64,000 bases of DNA from Myroides odoratimimus (lineage in GTDB: Bacteria; Bacteroidota; Bacteroidia; Flavobacteriales; Flavobacteriaceae): the NCBI RefSeq assembly GCF_001485415.1, contig NZ_BCMQ01000010.1, positions 1 through 64,000 on the forward strand, in the 5' to 3' direction. Under the pieces are notes generated by a model. The model had not been told where the DNA came from and did no database searches. It saw nothing but the letters and a program-made list of their open reading frames with translations. The stretch's first letter is position 1. Each line of letters starts with the position of its first letter. Positions 35,395 through 43,181 of this stretch are shown here, in pieces. Made by a program: the position numbers and the translations under genes.

Positions 35395-37224
35395 ATGAAC
35401 GAATACTTTAAGAAGATACTTCACTTTGGTAAGCCATATAAGACCTATGCTTACTTAAACGTTTTTTTTAATATACTATACGCTTTATTCAGTGCGCTAT
35501 CTTTTGTGGCATTGATCCCGATGTTGACAGTGCTTTTTGGTGATGCCAAAAAAGTTACAGAGAAACCTATCTATACAGGTATAGGACATATCAAGAATTA
35601 CTTAGAAGACTATATGTCTTACTTCATCACACAGTATACTGCAGAGCATGGAGCTCAAGATACCTTGATGGTAATGGCTGCTGTAATTATCTCGTTGTTT
35701 TTATTAAAAAACTTATTCAACTATTGGGCGATGTACTTTATTACCTTCCTGAGAAATGGGGTATTAAAAGATATTCGTAATGCGATGTATAAAAAGTCAT
35801 TAGAATTACCACTATCGTTCTTCTCTGAAAAAAGAAAAGGGGATGTGATCTCTCGAATCACTTCTGATGTGCTAGAGATACAACACTCTTTCTTATCTAT
35901 CTTAGAAGTAGTGGTAAGAGAGCCTCTAACCATCGTATTTACTATTGTAGCTATGTTTGCAATCAGTACTGAACTAACTTTATTCGTATTTATATTTGTT
36001 CCTATCTCAGGTGTGATCATTTCTAAAGTAGGGAAGACCTTAAAGAAAAGTTCACAAAAGGCTTCTGAAGAACAAGGGTACTTCTTATCTATTATAGAAG
36101 AATCTCTATCTGGGCTAAAAGTGATCAAAAGCTTTAACTCAGAAAAAAACTTCAATAAAAAGTTTCAAGACTCTACACATAGTTTCTATGAACTAAACAA
36201 TACTATCCTTAATCGTCAGAACTTATCTTCTCCACTTAGTGAATTCTTAGGTATCGTGACTATCGCTGTATTATTAGTATACGGTGGTCACTTAGTACTA
36301 GGTGAAGGTACACTGACAGGGGCTGCATTTATTGCTTATATCGGTATGGCTTATAATATCCTTACACCTGCTAAGGCTATGTCTAAGGCCTCATACTCAT
36401 TAAAACGTGGTAATGCTGCTGCAGAGCGTGTGTTACAAATATTAGAAGAAAATAATCCTATCGAAAGCAAAGAAAATGCAATAGCGAAGTCTAGCTTCGA
36501 GGATAAAATAGAGGTAGATAATATCTCGTTTAAATACGAAGAAGAGTACGTATTAAAAGACTTTACCCTTACAGTACCAAAAGGAAAATCAGTAGCACTA
36601 GTAGGTCAGTCTGGTAGTGGTAAGAGTACGATAGCAAACTTATTGACTCGATTCTGGGATATCAATGAAGGAGCAATTAAAATAGATAACGAAGATATTC
36701 GTAACTTAGAACTGAGCGATCTACGTGATCTTATCGGACTAGTAACTCAAGATAGTATCTTATTCAATGATACGATCAAGAACAACCTTAAGCTAGGTAA
36801 AGAAGATGCTACGGATGAAGAAATCATGCAAGCACTTAAAATAGCTAATGCGTATGAGTTCGTCAAAGATCTACCTCATGGTATAGATACCAATATCGGT
36901 GATGCTGGAAACAAATTATCTGGAGGACAGAAACAACGTCTGTCTATCGCAAGAGCAGTGCTTAAGAATCCTCCGATCATGATATTAGACGAAGCGACGT
37001 CTGCATTAGATACAGAAAGCGAAAAACTAGTACAGGTAGCACTAGATAATATGATGCAAAACAGAACGTCTATTATCATAGCTCACCGCCTATCTACGAT
37101 CCAAAAGGCAGACTTAATCGTAGTCATGCAAAAAGGTAAAATAGTAGAACAAGGTACTCATGAAGAGCTAATCCAGTTAAATGGTACTTACTCTAAATTA
37201 GTTTCACTACAATCATTAGAATAA
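35395..37224 (+). CDS. MsbA-like ABC exporter (fused permease and ATPase)
   Basis: A 609-aa half-transporter. About residues 15-330 are the six-helix exporter domain, with ISRITSDVLEIQHSFLSI as the first coupling region. The nucleotide-binding domain has Walker A GQSGSGKST (404-412), a Q-loop VTQDSILF, the signature LSGGQKQRLSIARA, Walker B with catalytic Glu533 in MILDEATSALD, and a switch His in IIAHRLS. It works as a homodimer. The closest known role is flipping lipid A core (MsbA), but related proteins export peptides or glycolipids, so the substrate is inferred. The next gene starts right after its stop codon. Confidence 0.9.
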   Translation: MNEYFKKILHFGKPYKTYAYLNVFFNILYALFSALSFVALIPMLTVLFGDAKKVTEKPIYTGIGHIKNYLEDYMSYFITQYTAEHGAQDTLMVMAAVIISLFLLKNLFNYWAMYFITFLRNGVLKDIRNAMYKKSLELPLSFFSEKRKGDVISRITSDVLEIQHSFLSILEVVVREPLTIVFTIVAMFAISTELTLFVFIFVPISGVIISKVGKTLKKSSQKASEEQGYFLSIIEESLSGLKVIKSFNSEKNFNKKFQDSTHSFYELNNTILNRQNLSSPLSEFLGIVTIAVLLVYGGHLVLGEGTLTGAAFIAYIGMAYNILTPAKAMSKASYSLKRGNAAAERVLQILEENNPIESKENAIAKSSFEDKIEVDNISFKYEEEYVLKDFTLTVPKGKSVALVGQSGSGKSTIANLLTRFWDINEGAIKIDNEDIRNLELSDLRDLIGLVTQDSILFNDTIKNNLKLGKEDATDEEIMQALKIANAYEFVKDLPHGIDTNIGDAGNKLSGGQKQRLSIARAVLKNPPIMILDEATSALDTESEKLVQVALDNMMQNRTSIIIAHRLSTIQKADLIVVMQKGKIVEQGTHEELIQLNGTYSKLVSLQSLE

Positions 37225-37926
37225 ATGTATAAAGACGGTAAAAATATAACACTCCCTAGCGATCCGAATACTGTTGTATGGAAGTACTTAGACTTATCTA
37301 AGTTTTTAGATTTATTACTGTCTAATAAACTATTCATGTCTAGATCTGACAAATTTGAAGATCAGTATGAAGGGACATTTAGCGAGCCTACTTTTGAAGA
37401 GATAAAAAGAATCAGCCAAGACAATCCTGATTTCTTACATCACTATAAACAGAAAAGAAAGAATATAGTTATCAGTAGTTGGCACCTTAATGAATGTGAG
37501 TCTTTCGCGATGTGGCAGATATTCACAAAAAACAAAGAAGGTATCGCTATTCAATCTACGCTAGAACGACTGCAAAAAGCGGTCTCTGTAGAAAACCGAA
37601 TAGATCAGTACATTGGAGAAGTAAACTATATCGATTACAAAAGAGAGTTTATTCCTTTTGACGATGAGTTCTTCCCTTTCTTGTTCAAAAGACAAAGTTT
37701 TCAATACGAAAAAGAGGTTCGTATTATCTCAGATGTTAGCCCTCTGGGTATAGAAGTCAATGAGGGTATTAAAATACACGTGGATATCGAACAATTAATA
37801 GAAAAAATTTATATTCATCCTAAGTCAGAGAATTGGTATAAAAACTTAGTATTAGAGCTAATGCATAAGTTAAACTTCAAATTTCATGTGGAGAAATCTG
37901 ACTTAGAAAGTGATATATTAATCTAA
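37225..37926 (+). CDS. DUF2971 domain protein
   Basis: A 233-aa cytoplasmic protein with DUF2971 features: VVWKYLDLSKFLDLLLSNKL, then FMSRSDKFEDQYEG, ISSWHLNECESFAMWQIF, GIAIQSTLERL and FQYEKEVRIISD. The start codon abuts the stop of the ABC exporter with no gap, so translation is likely coupled. The family's molecular role is unknown; it is found in scattered genomic islands and near defence genes. Here its neighbours are housekeeping genes. Confidence 0.85.
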   Translation: MYKDGKNITLPSDPNTVVWKYLDLSKFLDLLLSNKLFMSRSDKFEDQYEGTFSEPTFEEIKRISQDNPDFLHHYKQKRKNIVISSWHLNECESFAMWQIFTKNKEGIAIQSTLERLQKAVSVENRIDQYIGEVNYIDYKREFIPFDDEFFPFLFKRQSFQYEKEVRIISDVSPLGIEVNEGIKIHVDIEQLIEKIYIHPKSENWYKNLVLELMHKLNFKFHVEKSDLESDILI

Positions 37927-37932
37927 AAAACT

Positions 37933-39129
37933 ATGGAAGCAATGAACACTAACCAAGTTATCGTATCTATATTAGATAACGATTTCTATAAGTTTACGAT
38001 GCAGTACGCTGCTATTAAACAATTCCCTTATGCTAAAGCGTCCTATATCTTCATCAATAGAGGACAACATAAATACCCCCCAGGTTTTGCTGAAGCACTG
38101 CGCTCTGCCGTAGATGAAATGGCTAAACTAAAACTAACAAAAGCAGAGAAGATATTCTTAGAAAAGACTTGTCCTTACTTAGACCCTACTTATCTAGACT
38201 TCTTACAAGGGTATCACTATGATCCATCAGAAATAGAAATATCACAAGATGGACCAGACCTAGAAGTACATATTAAAGGATATTGGTATAGAACTATCTT
38301 ATGGGAGGTACCTCTAATGTCTATTATCTGTGAGCTATATTATAAAATGACTAATTCTGAAAGAGACTCTTCAGAAAAGGTGATTGCGAATACGCGTAAC
38401 AAAATAGAGAAATACAAAGAATTAGGGATTACTATTGCTGAATTTGGTACAAGAAGAAGACACTCTTATGCAGTACACCAATTAGTGGTAGATACCTTAA
38501 AACAATATGGTGATGGCAGTTTCATCGGAACGAGTAATGTGCACTTAGCGATGAAGTATAACACTAAACCTATTGGAACACATGCTCATGAATGGTTTAT
38601 GTTCCACGCAGCTAAGTATGGTTTCAAAATGGCAAACTCAATGGGATTAGAACATTGGGTAGATACTTATAGAGGAGATCTAGGAATCGCGCTAACGGAT
38701 ACGTATACAAGTAAAGTTTTCTTTGAACAGTTTGATAAGAAATTTGCTAAGTTATTTGACGGAGTTAGACATGACAGTGGAGATCCACTAGACTTCGCTG
38801 ATCAAGTCATCGCACATTACAAATCATTAAATATCGATCCTACTCAGAAGACTATTATCTTCTCTGATGGATTGAACCCTGAAAAAGTAGAGCGCATCGC
38901 TAATCACTGTAAAGGAAGAATAGGAATGTCATTTGGTATCGGTACAGACTTTACTAATGATGTGGGGCTAGACGCTATGAATATCGTAATCAAGATGTCT
39001 CAAGCTCTTCCAGAGGGAGGATATTGGACTGATGTAGTGAAATTATCAGATGAGCCTAAAAAGCACACAGGAACTCCTGAGATGATAGAATTAGCACAGA
39101 GATTATTAGAGATTCCTGTTTCTAAATAA
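37933..39129 (+). CDS. pncB: Nicotinate phosphoribosyltransferase
   Basis: A 398-aa enzyme that makes nicotinate mononucleotide from nicotinate and PRPP, with ATP, in the NAD salvage pathway. Visible family motifs are LDNDFYKFTMQYA, FGTRRRHSYAVHQ, TSNVHLAMKYN, the GTHAHEW segment (His219, the position of the autophosphorylated His in this family), RHDSGDPLDFA and GIGTDFTNDVG. A second ATG three codons later (MNTNQV) is also possible. The gap to the DUF2971 gene is 6 bp, so it belongs to the same transcript. Confidence 0.95.
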   Translation: MEAMNTNQVIVSILDNDFYKFTMQYAAIKQFPYAKASYIFINRGQHKYPPGFAEALRSAVDEMAKLKLTKAEKIFLEKTCPYLDPTYLDFLQGYHYDPSEIEISQDGPDLEVHIKGYWYRTILWEVPLMSIICELYYKMTNSERDSSEKVIANTRNKIEKYKELGITIAEFGTRRRHSYAVHQLVVDTLKQYGDGSFIGTSNVHLAMKYNTKPIGTHAHEWFMFHAAKYGFKMANSMGLEHWVDTYRGDLGIALTDTYTSKVFFEQFDKKFAKLFDGVRHDSGDPLDFADQVIAHYKSLNIDPTQKTIIFSDGLNPEKVERIANHCKGRIGMSFGIGTDFTNDVGLDAMNIVIKMSQALPEGGYWTDVVKLSDEPKKHTGTPEMIELAQRLLEIPVSK

Positions 39130-39217
39130 AAGTGATTTAAACCACACTTTTTTATAAATATTATCACTTTTGTAATATTTAAAAGACTATTTTTGCAATA
39201 AATTAAATTTAAGAATA

Positions 39218-39637
39218 ATGGCAACGAACAGAACTTTTACAATGATTAAACCTGATGCTGTAGAAGCAGGTAACATCGGTGGAATCATCAACATGATTAC
39301 TGAAGGAGGATTTAAAATCGTTTCAATGAAGTTAACTCAATTAACTGTAAGAGACGCTCAAAAATTCTATGAAGTACACAGTGAAAGACCTTTCTACGGA
39401 GAATTAGTTGAATTCATGTCTAGAGGTCCAATCGTAGCAGCTATCTTAGAAAAAGAGAACGCTGTAGAAGATTTCAGAAAATTAATCGGTGCTACTAACC
39501 CAGCTGAAGCTGCTGAAGGTACTATCCGTAAAAAATATGCAAAATCAATCGGTGAAAACGCAGTACATGGATCTGATAGCGACGAGAACGCTGCTATCGA
39601 GTCTGCTTTCCACTTCTCAGGAAGAGAGCAATTCTAA
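39218..39637 (+). CDS. ndk: Nucleoside diphosphate kinase
   Basis: A 139-aa enzyme that balances NTP pools through a phosphohistidine intermediate. It starts [19 protein letters not shown], has [39 protein letters not shown] and the active site NAVHGSDS with His117, the same number as in well-studied bacterial enzymes. Length is normal. TATTTTTG at 39188-39195 resembles a -7 box, though its TTG is only 15 bp away. A terminator follows, so it is monocistronic. Confidence 0.97.
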   Translation: MATNRTFTMIKPDAVEAGNIGGIINMITEGGFKIVSMKLTQLTVRDAQKFYEVHSERPFYGELVEFMSRGPIVAAILEKENAVEDFRKLIGATNPAEAAEGTIRKKYAKSIGENAVHGSDSDENAAIESAFHFSGREQF

Positions 39638-39669
39638 GAATTTGCAATAGATTATTTGCACCCAAAAAG

Positions 39670-39695
39670 AAAGCCAACTGATAACAGTTGGCTTT
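39670..39695. terminator. Terminator between ndk and the glutaminase gene
   Basis: AAAGCCAACTG and CAGTTGGCTTT form an 11-bp stem around ATAA, with a T-run on the ndk side. Confidence 0.9.
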
Positions 39696-39724
39696 TTCTA
39701 TTTACAAGTACTTATTCTTATCTA

Positions 39725-40750
39725 TTAAAAGATACTAAGGTTTAATTCATTTACTAGATCTAAGATCATGTGATACCCTACTACAGAGTTACCCTGTGTA
39801 TCTAATCCTGGGCTGAAAGTCCCTATTCCGATTCTATTCGGCACAGAAACAACAATACCTCCTCCTACTCCAGACTTACTAGGCAAACCTACTGTACGAG
39901 CATACTCTCCACTAAACTCATACATCCCCGCGATTAACATCTGTGACTGTACTAACTTAGACATCTCTGAGTTTTTATACTTCGTATCTCCATCAAAACG
40001 AGTACACTGATTAGCAAAGAAATAACCAATCTTAGCTAAATCTTCTGCTGTAACTTCTATAGAACATTGTTTAAAATAATTATCTAATCTATTCTCTTCT
40101 CCTTCGATCAGACCATTATTCTTTAATAAATGGAATATACCTCTGTTTCTATGTCCTGTTTCTCTCTCAGACATATATACAGAGTGGCTATAACCTATCG
40201 CTTCGTTCTTCGTGATATAACGAACCATGTCTAAAATCTTCTGAAATGCTTCATCATTATCCCCACCTAACAAGGCAGTAGTAAGTATAGCACCAGCATT
40301 CATTAAAGGATTTAAGGGCTTTCCTTTAGTCTCTAAATTAGCGTAATGATTAAAAGGCTTGTCAGTTCCATAATACCCTGCTTTAGAAAACACTTCTTTC
40401 TCTCCTAACTCCTCTACAGCTACCATCAGAGCTATTACTTTAGAAATACTCTGAATCGTAAACTTCTGTGATACATCCCCTACATTAACAACTTCTCCAT
40501 TCTGCTTCACTACAGAAAATGCGATAGCGCTGGCATTAACCTTGCTCAGTTCGGGGATATAGTCTGCGACTTTTCCTTCTCCTACATGTATTCTATTTTT
40601 CTCTAAAATACGTTCTAACATCTCATTGGTAATTAGATTGGTATTATCACCATTTCTAATTATCTTCTTAGCATAAGCAGTTCCTCCAAAAGAAACTAAA
40701 CATGCTACAACCCAGCTTAGGATAATGTTACTTACACTATTCTTCTTCAT
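39725..40750 (-). CDS. glsA: Exported glutaminase
   Basis: A 341-aa serine-type glutaminase that turns glutamine into glutamate and ammonia. The catalytic SxxK motif is FTIQSISKV (Ser101, Lys104); INAGAILTTALL is present as MNAGAILTTALLGG, and GLPSKSGVGGGIV and FSPGLDTQGNSV mark the end of the fold. Unlike the usual cytoplasmic enzyme it begins with a signal peptide (SNIILSWVVACLVSFGGTAYA, cut near residue 27), so it should act in the periplasm. The upstream menE stop is 14 bp away, so they are likely co-transcribed. Confidence 0.92.
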   Translation of the reverse strand: MKKNSVSNIILSWVVACLVSFGGTAYAKKIIRNGDNTNLITNEMLERILEKNRIHVGEGKVADYIPELSKVNASAIAFSVVKQNGEVVNVGDVSQKFTIQSISKVIALMVAVEELGEKEVFSKAGYYGTDKPFNHYANLETKGKPLNPLMNAGAILTTALLGGDNDEAFQKILDMVRYITKNEAIGYSHSVYMSERETGHRNRGIFHLLKNNGLIEGEENRLDNYFKQCSIEVTAEDLAKIGYFFANQCTRFDGDTKYKNSEMSKLVQSQMLIAGMYEFSGEYARTVGLPSKSGVGGGIVVSVPNRIGIGTFSPGLDTQGNSVVGYHMILDLVNELNLSIF

Positions 40751-40764
40751 GTTATTAATCTAGT

Positions 40765-41796
40765 TTATTGAATATTCTTCTTTCTTATTATTTTGCCTGT
40801 TTCTGTCTCTTCGAACTTAGAAACAAACTGTACTTCACGAGGTTTCTCATATTTACCAAGCTCCACGTATATATCATCAGGTAAAGTATACTGCTCACTT
40901 TCAATAACTAACACTAGTTTATTACCTAAGTAAGTATCTTCTTTACTCGCCACAAAGAAACGATAAGGAATCCTCTTTGACAACTTTTCTTCTATTTGCT
41001 CAGGAAAAAGTTTTACTCCACCACTATTAATGACATTATCTACCCTTCCAAGCCATTTAAACTCCTTATTATTAATAATTTCTACTAAATCATTAGTAAT
41101 AACTAATTCTGGATTAACAGTCGGGGCAGAGATTACTAAACACCCTCTATCATCTTGACTAACTGTCGCATGAGAAAGCACTGAGAAAGATGCTACACCT
41201 ACTCGTTTAGCAGCTATATGAGTGATTGTTTCAGTCATCCCATAAGTCTCATATACCTTAGTAGTAACTTGTTTTAACTTATCTGCTAAACCTTGATTCA
41301 CTTTAGCACCTCCAATAATAAGAGTCTTTACTTTATTTAACTCCTCTATCGAGTTCTCTACTTGCATAGGTACCATCGCTACAAAGTCATATAACTTTGT
41401 ATTTTGCTCCAAAGGTCTTGCTGTAGGTTCTTTAACATCTAAAGACCATCCAACAATTAAAGATCTAATAAACATCAACTTACCACCTACAAACTTCGTA
41501 GACATACATAAAAGAGCAGTACTACCAGTAGTTATTTCAAAAAAAGAAGCAGTAGCCTTTGCTGAACAGATCATAGCTTCTTTCTTTAAATGTATAATCT
41601 TAGGAGGTCCAGTAGTACCTGATGTAGTCAAACTTACATAATCATTCGTATCAAACCATTCTATAATAAGCCTTCCTAAATCGACCAAATATTCTTGAGT
41701 TCCTAGTTCCCATTCTTTAGCCAATGTAATCAACTCCTCTATCGTATAAGAGTTACCATTCAATCTAAAGTTAGGATGTATATAATTTAATTCCAT
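40765..41796 (-). CDS. menE: o-Succinylbenzoate-CoA ligase
   Basis: A 343-aa AMP-forming ligase of menaquinone synthesis. The ATP loop is LTTSGTTGPPKIIHLKKEAM, the A5 region is VYETYGMTETITHIA, and the hinge WLGRVDNVINSGGVKLFPEQ leads to a short C-terminal domain ending ETGKIIRKKN. It is short for the superfamily, as is usual for Bacteroidota MenE. The frame opens 18 codons earlier (41850), but that would overlap the upstream protease gene; MELNYIHPNF at 41796 avoids it. Gene order CPBP-menE-glsA suggests one transcript. Confidence 0.88.
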   Translation of the reverse strand: MELNYIHPNFRLNGNSYTIEELITLAKEWELGTQEYLVDLGRLIIEWFDTNDYVSLTTSGTTGPPKIIHLKKEAMICSAKATASFFEITTGSTALLCMSTKFVGGKLMFIRSLIVGWSLDVKEPTARPLEQNTKLYDFVAMVPMQVENSIEELNKVKTLIIGGAKVNQGLADKLKQVTTKVYETYGMTETITHIAAKRVGVASFSVLSHATVSQDDRGCLVISAPTVNPELVITNDLVEIINNKEFKWLGRVDNVINSGGVKLFPEQIEEKLSKRIPYRFFVASKEDTYLGNKLVLVIESEQYTLPDDIYVELGKYEKPREVQFVSKFEETETGKIIRKKNIQ

Positions 41797-41807
41797 AATT
41801 TGTTCTT

Positions 41808-42713
41808 TTATCTTACTCTTCCTAATAACTGGTGTTTCCAATTCTTCCATTTATACTTTCTAGCGAAAACAAAAACCACTAGAGGTAATACAACGCCGAC
41901 TTGGATAATATATTCCCAAGGTGAAATAACACTTTCCGAATTAACATTGGTAAAAATAGAGTTTGTCTGAAAGGCAGTCCAATCAGAAGTGACTAATAGC
42001 ACTCCTATTAAGTTATTCGCAGCATGGAAACCTAAAGCTAACTCTACACCATCATCCATTAAAGTAATAATCCCTAGAAAGAGTCCTGTTCCGATATAAT
42101 AAATCATAATAGAGAATCCTATCTTCTCTACTTCAGGATTTGCTAGGTGCATTAAGCCAAATAAAATAGACGTTGTAAACAAAGCTACTGCTCTACTGCG
42201 CGTAGCTAGACCTATTCCTTGCATTAAATAAGAGCGCATAAAGTATTCTTCAAAACTAGTCTGTAAAGGGATTAAAACAATCGCAAATAGAAAGAATACT
42301 AAAAAAGGCCACAGTTTAAACGAAAACACATAATCTTCTGGAGAAGTTATATATCCATAGATAAAGAACGCTATAATCACAGAACTCCATAGAGAAAAAG
42401 CAAATAATACTCTCTTCCAATCTACCTTAACCCTAGAGGTAGTAAGGCTTAGCAGACTCTGCTTATGAACTACTAATACCCAAGCTATTAGAAACACAAA
42501 CATGAATACTAATGGCCCTATAGTTATCAAAAAATTGATATTTTTACCAAATTTATCAATATTCATTTTTATGATTTCATTAGTAGATAGGGCTGAATAT
42601 CTTAAAGAAATCCAATTCAGGAACATAATCCCTAAAAAAAATAACGAAAAAGGTAAATAATGCCAAAGTTTCTGACTTTTGTTTATTCTCAATAGCTGTT
42701 CAATAATTCCCAT
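41808..42713 (-). CDS. CPBP family intramembrane endopeptidase
   Basis: A 301-aa protein with about eight membrane segments and the three CPBP (Abi/CAAX protease) motifs in order: EEYFMR (Glu155, Glu156, Arg160), FGLMHL and FHAANN. These residues form the intramembrane active site. Bacterial members process peptides or serve as immunity proteins for bacteriocins; the substrate here is unknown. It heads the CPBP-menE-glsA cluster and is divergent from arsC, with 42 bp between starts. Confidence 0.9.
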   Translation of the reverse strand: MGIIEQLLRINKSQKLWHYLPFSLFFLGIMFLNWISLRYSALSTNEIIKMNIDKFGKNINFLITIGPLVFMFVFLIAWVLVVHKQSLLSLTTSRVKVDWKRVLFAFSLWSSVIIAFFIYGYITSPEDYVFSFKLWPFLVFFLFAIVLIPLQTSFEEYFMRSYLMQGIGLATRSRAVALFTTSILFGLMHLANPEVEKIGFSIMIYYIGTGLFLGIITLMDDGVELALGFHAANNLIGVLLVTSDWTAFQTNSIFTNVNSESVISPWEYIIQVGVVLPLVVFVFARKYKWKNWKHQLLGRVR

Positions 42714-42729
42714 ATCTCAAAAAATGTAC

Positions 42730-42737
42730 TATATTTG
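42730..42737 (+). promoter_or_regulatory. Putative -7 element of the arsC-like gene
   Basis: TATATTTG matches TAnnTTTG 18 bp before the start; no clear TTG at -33. Confidence 0.45.
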
Positions 42738-42755
42738 GTATAAAATTCCTTATTT

Positions 42756-43097
42756 ATGATCACAATTTATCACAATCCGCGTTGTAGCAAATCACGCGAA
42801 AGTATTGCTTTCATGGAAGAGCAAGGTGTAGCATACAAAATTATAAAATATTTGGATGCAGACCTTACTGAAAATGATGTAAAGACAATACTAACAAAAC
42901 TCAATTACAATCCAATCGATTTAGTTCGTACAAAAGATGCATTTTGGAAAGATACTTTTGGAAGTAATACATTGAGCGATGACGAGATAATCGAAGCTAT
43001 GGTTTTAAACCCAAAGCTGATTGAAAGACCTATTGTTGTTAATGGCCCTAAAGCTGTTATTGCAAGACCTACAGAAAAGATTCATGAAATCCTGTAA
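42756..43097 (+). CDS. arsC: Arsenate reductase, glutaredoxin-dependent type
   Basis: A 113-aa ArsC/Spx-superfamily protein. The H-x3-C-x3-R motif is HNPRCSKSR (His6, Cys10, Arg14), and NPIDLVRTKDAFWK plus LIERPIVVNGPKAVIARPTE follow, as in arsenate reductases. It would reduce arsenate to arsenite with glutathione or glutaredoxin. No arsenite pump or ArsR stands nearby, so a general redox role is possible. Confidence 0.88.
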   Translation: MITIYHNPRCSKSRESIAFMEEQGVAYKIIKYLDADLTENDVKTILTKLNYNPIDLVRTKDAFWKDTFGSNTLSDDEIIEAMVLNPKLIERPIVVNGPKAVIARPTEKIHEIL

Positions 43098-43181
43098 GAC
43101 TAATTAACAATTTATTAACCATTTTGTTTTTAAACCTTCACCGCAAATTATAGTCTAATAGATATAAAACTAACGACTATA

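Noticed and set aside
35721..36155. Minus-strand frame of 144 codons inside the ABC exporter gene
   Set aside because: Antisense to a gene with complete Walker A, signature and Walker B motifs; no independent support.
41797..41850. Longer MenE N-terminus
   Set aside because: It would overlap the end of the CPBP gene and encodes no part of the MenE fold.
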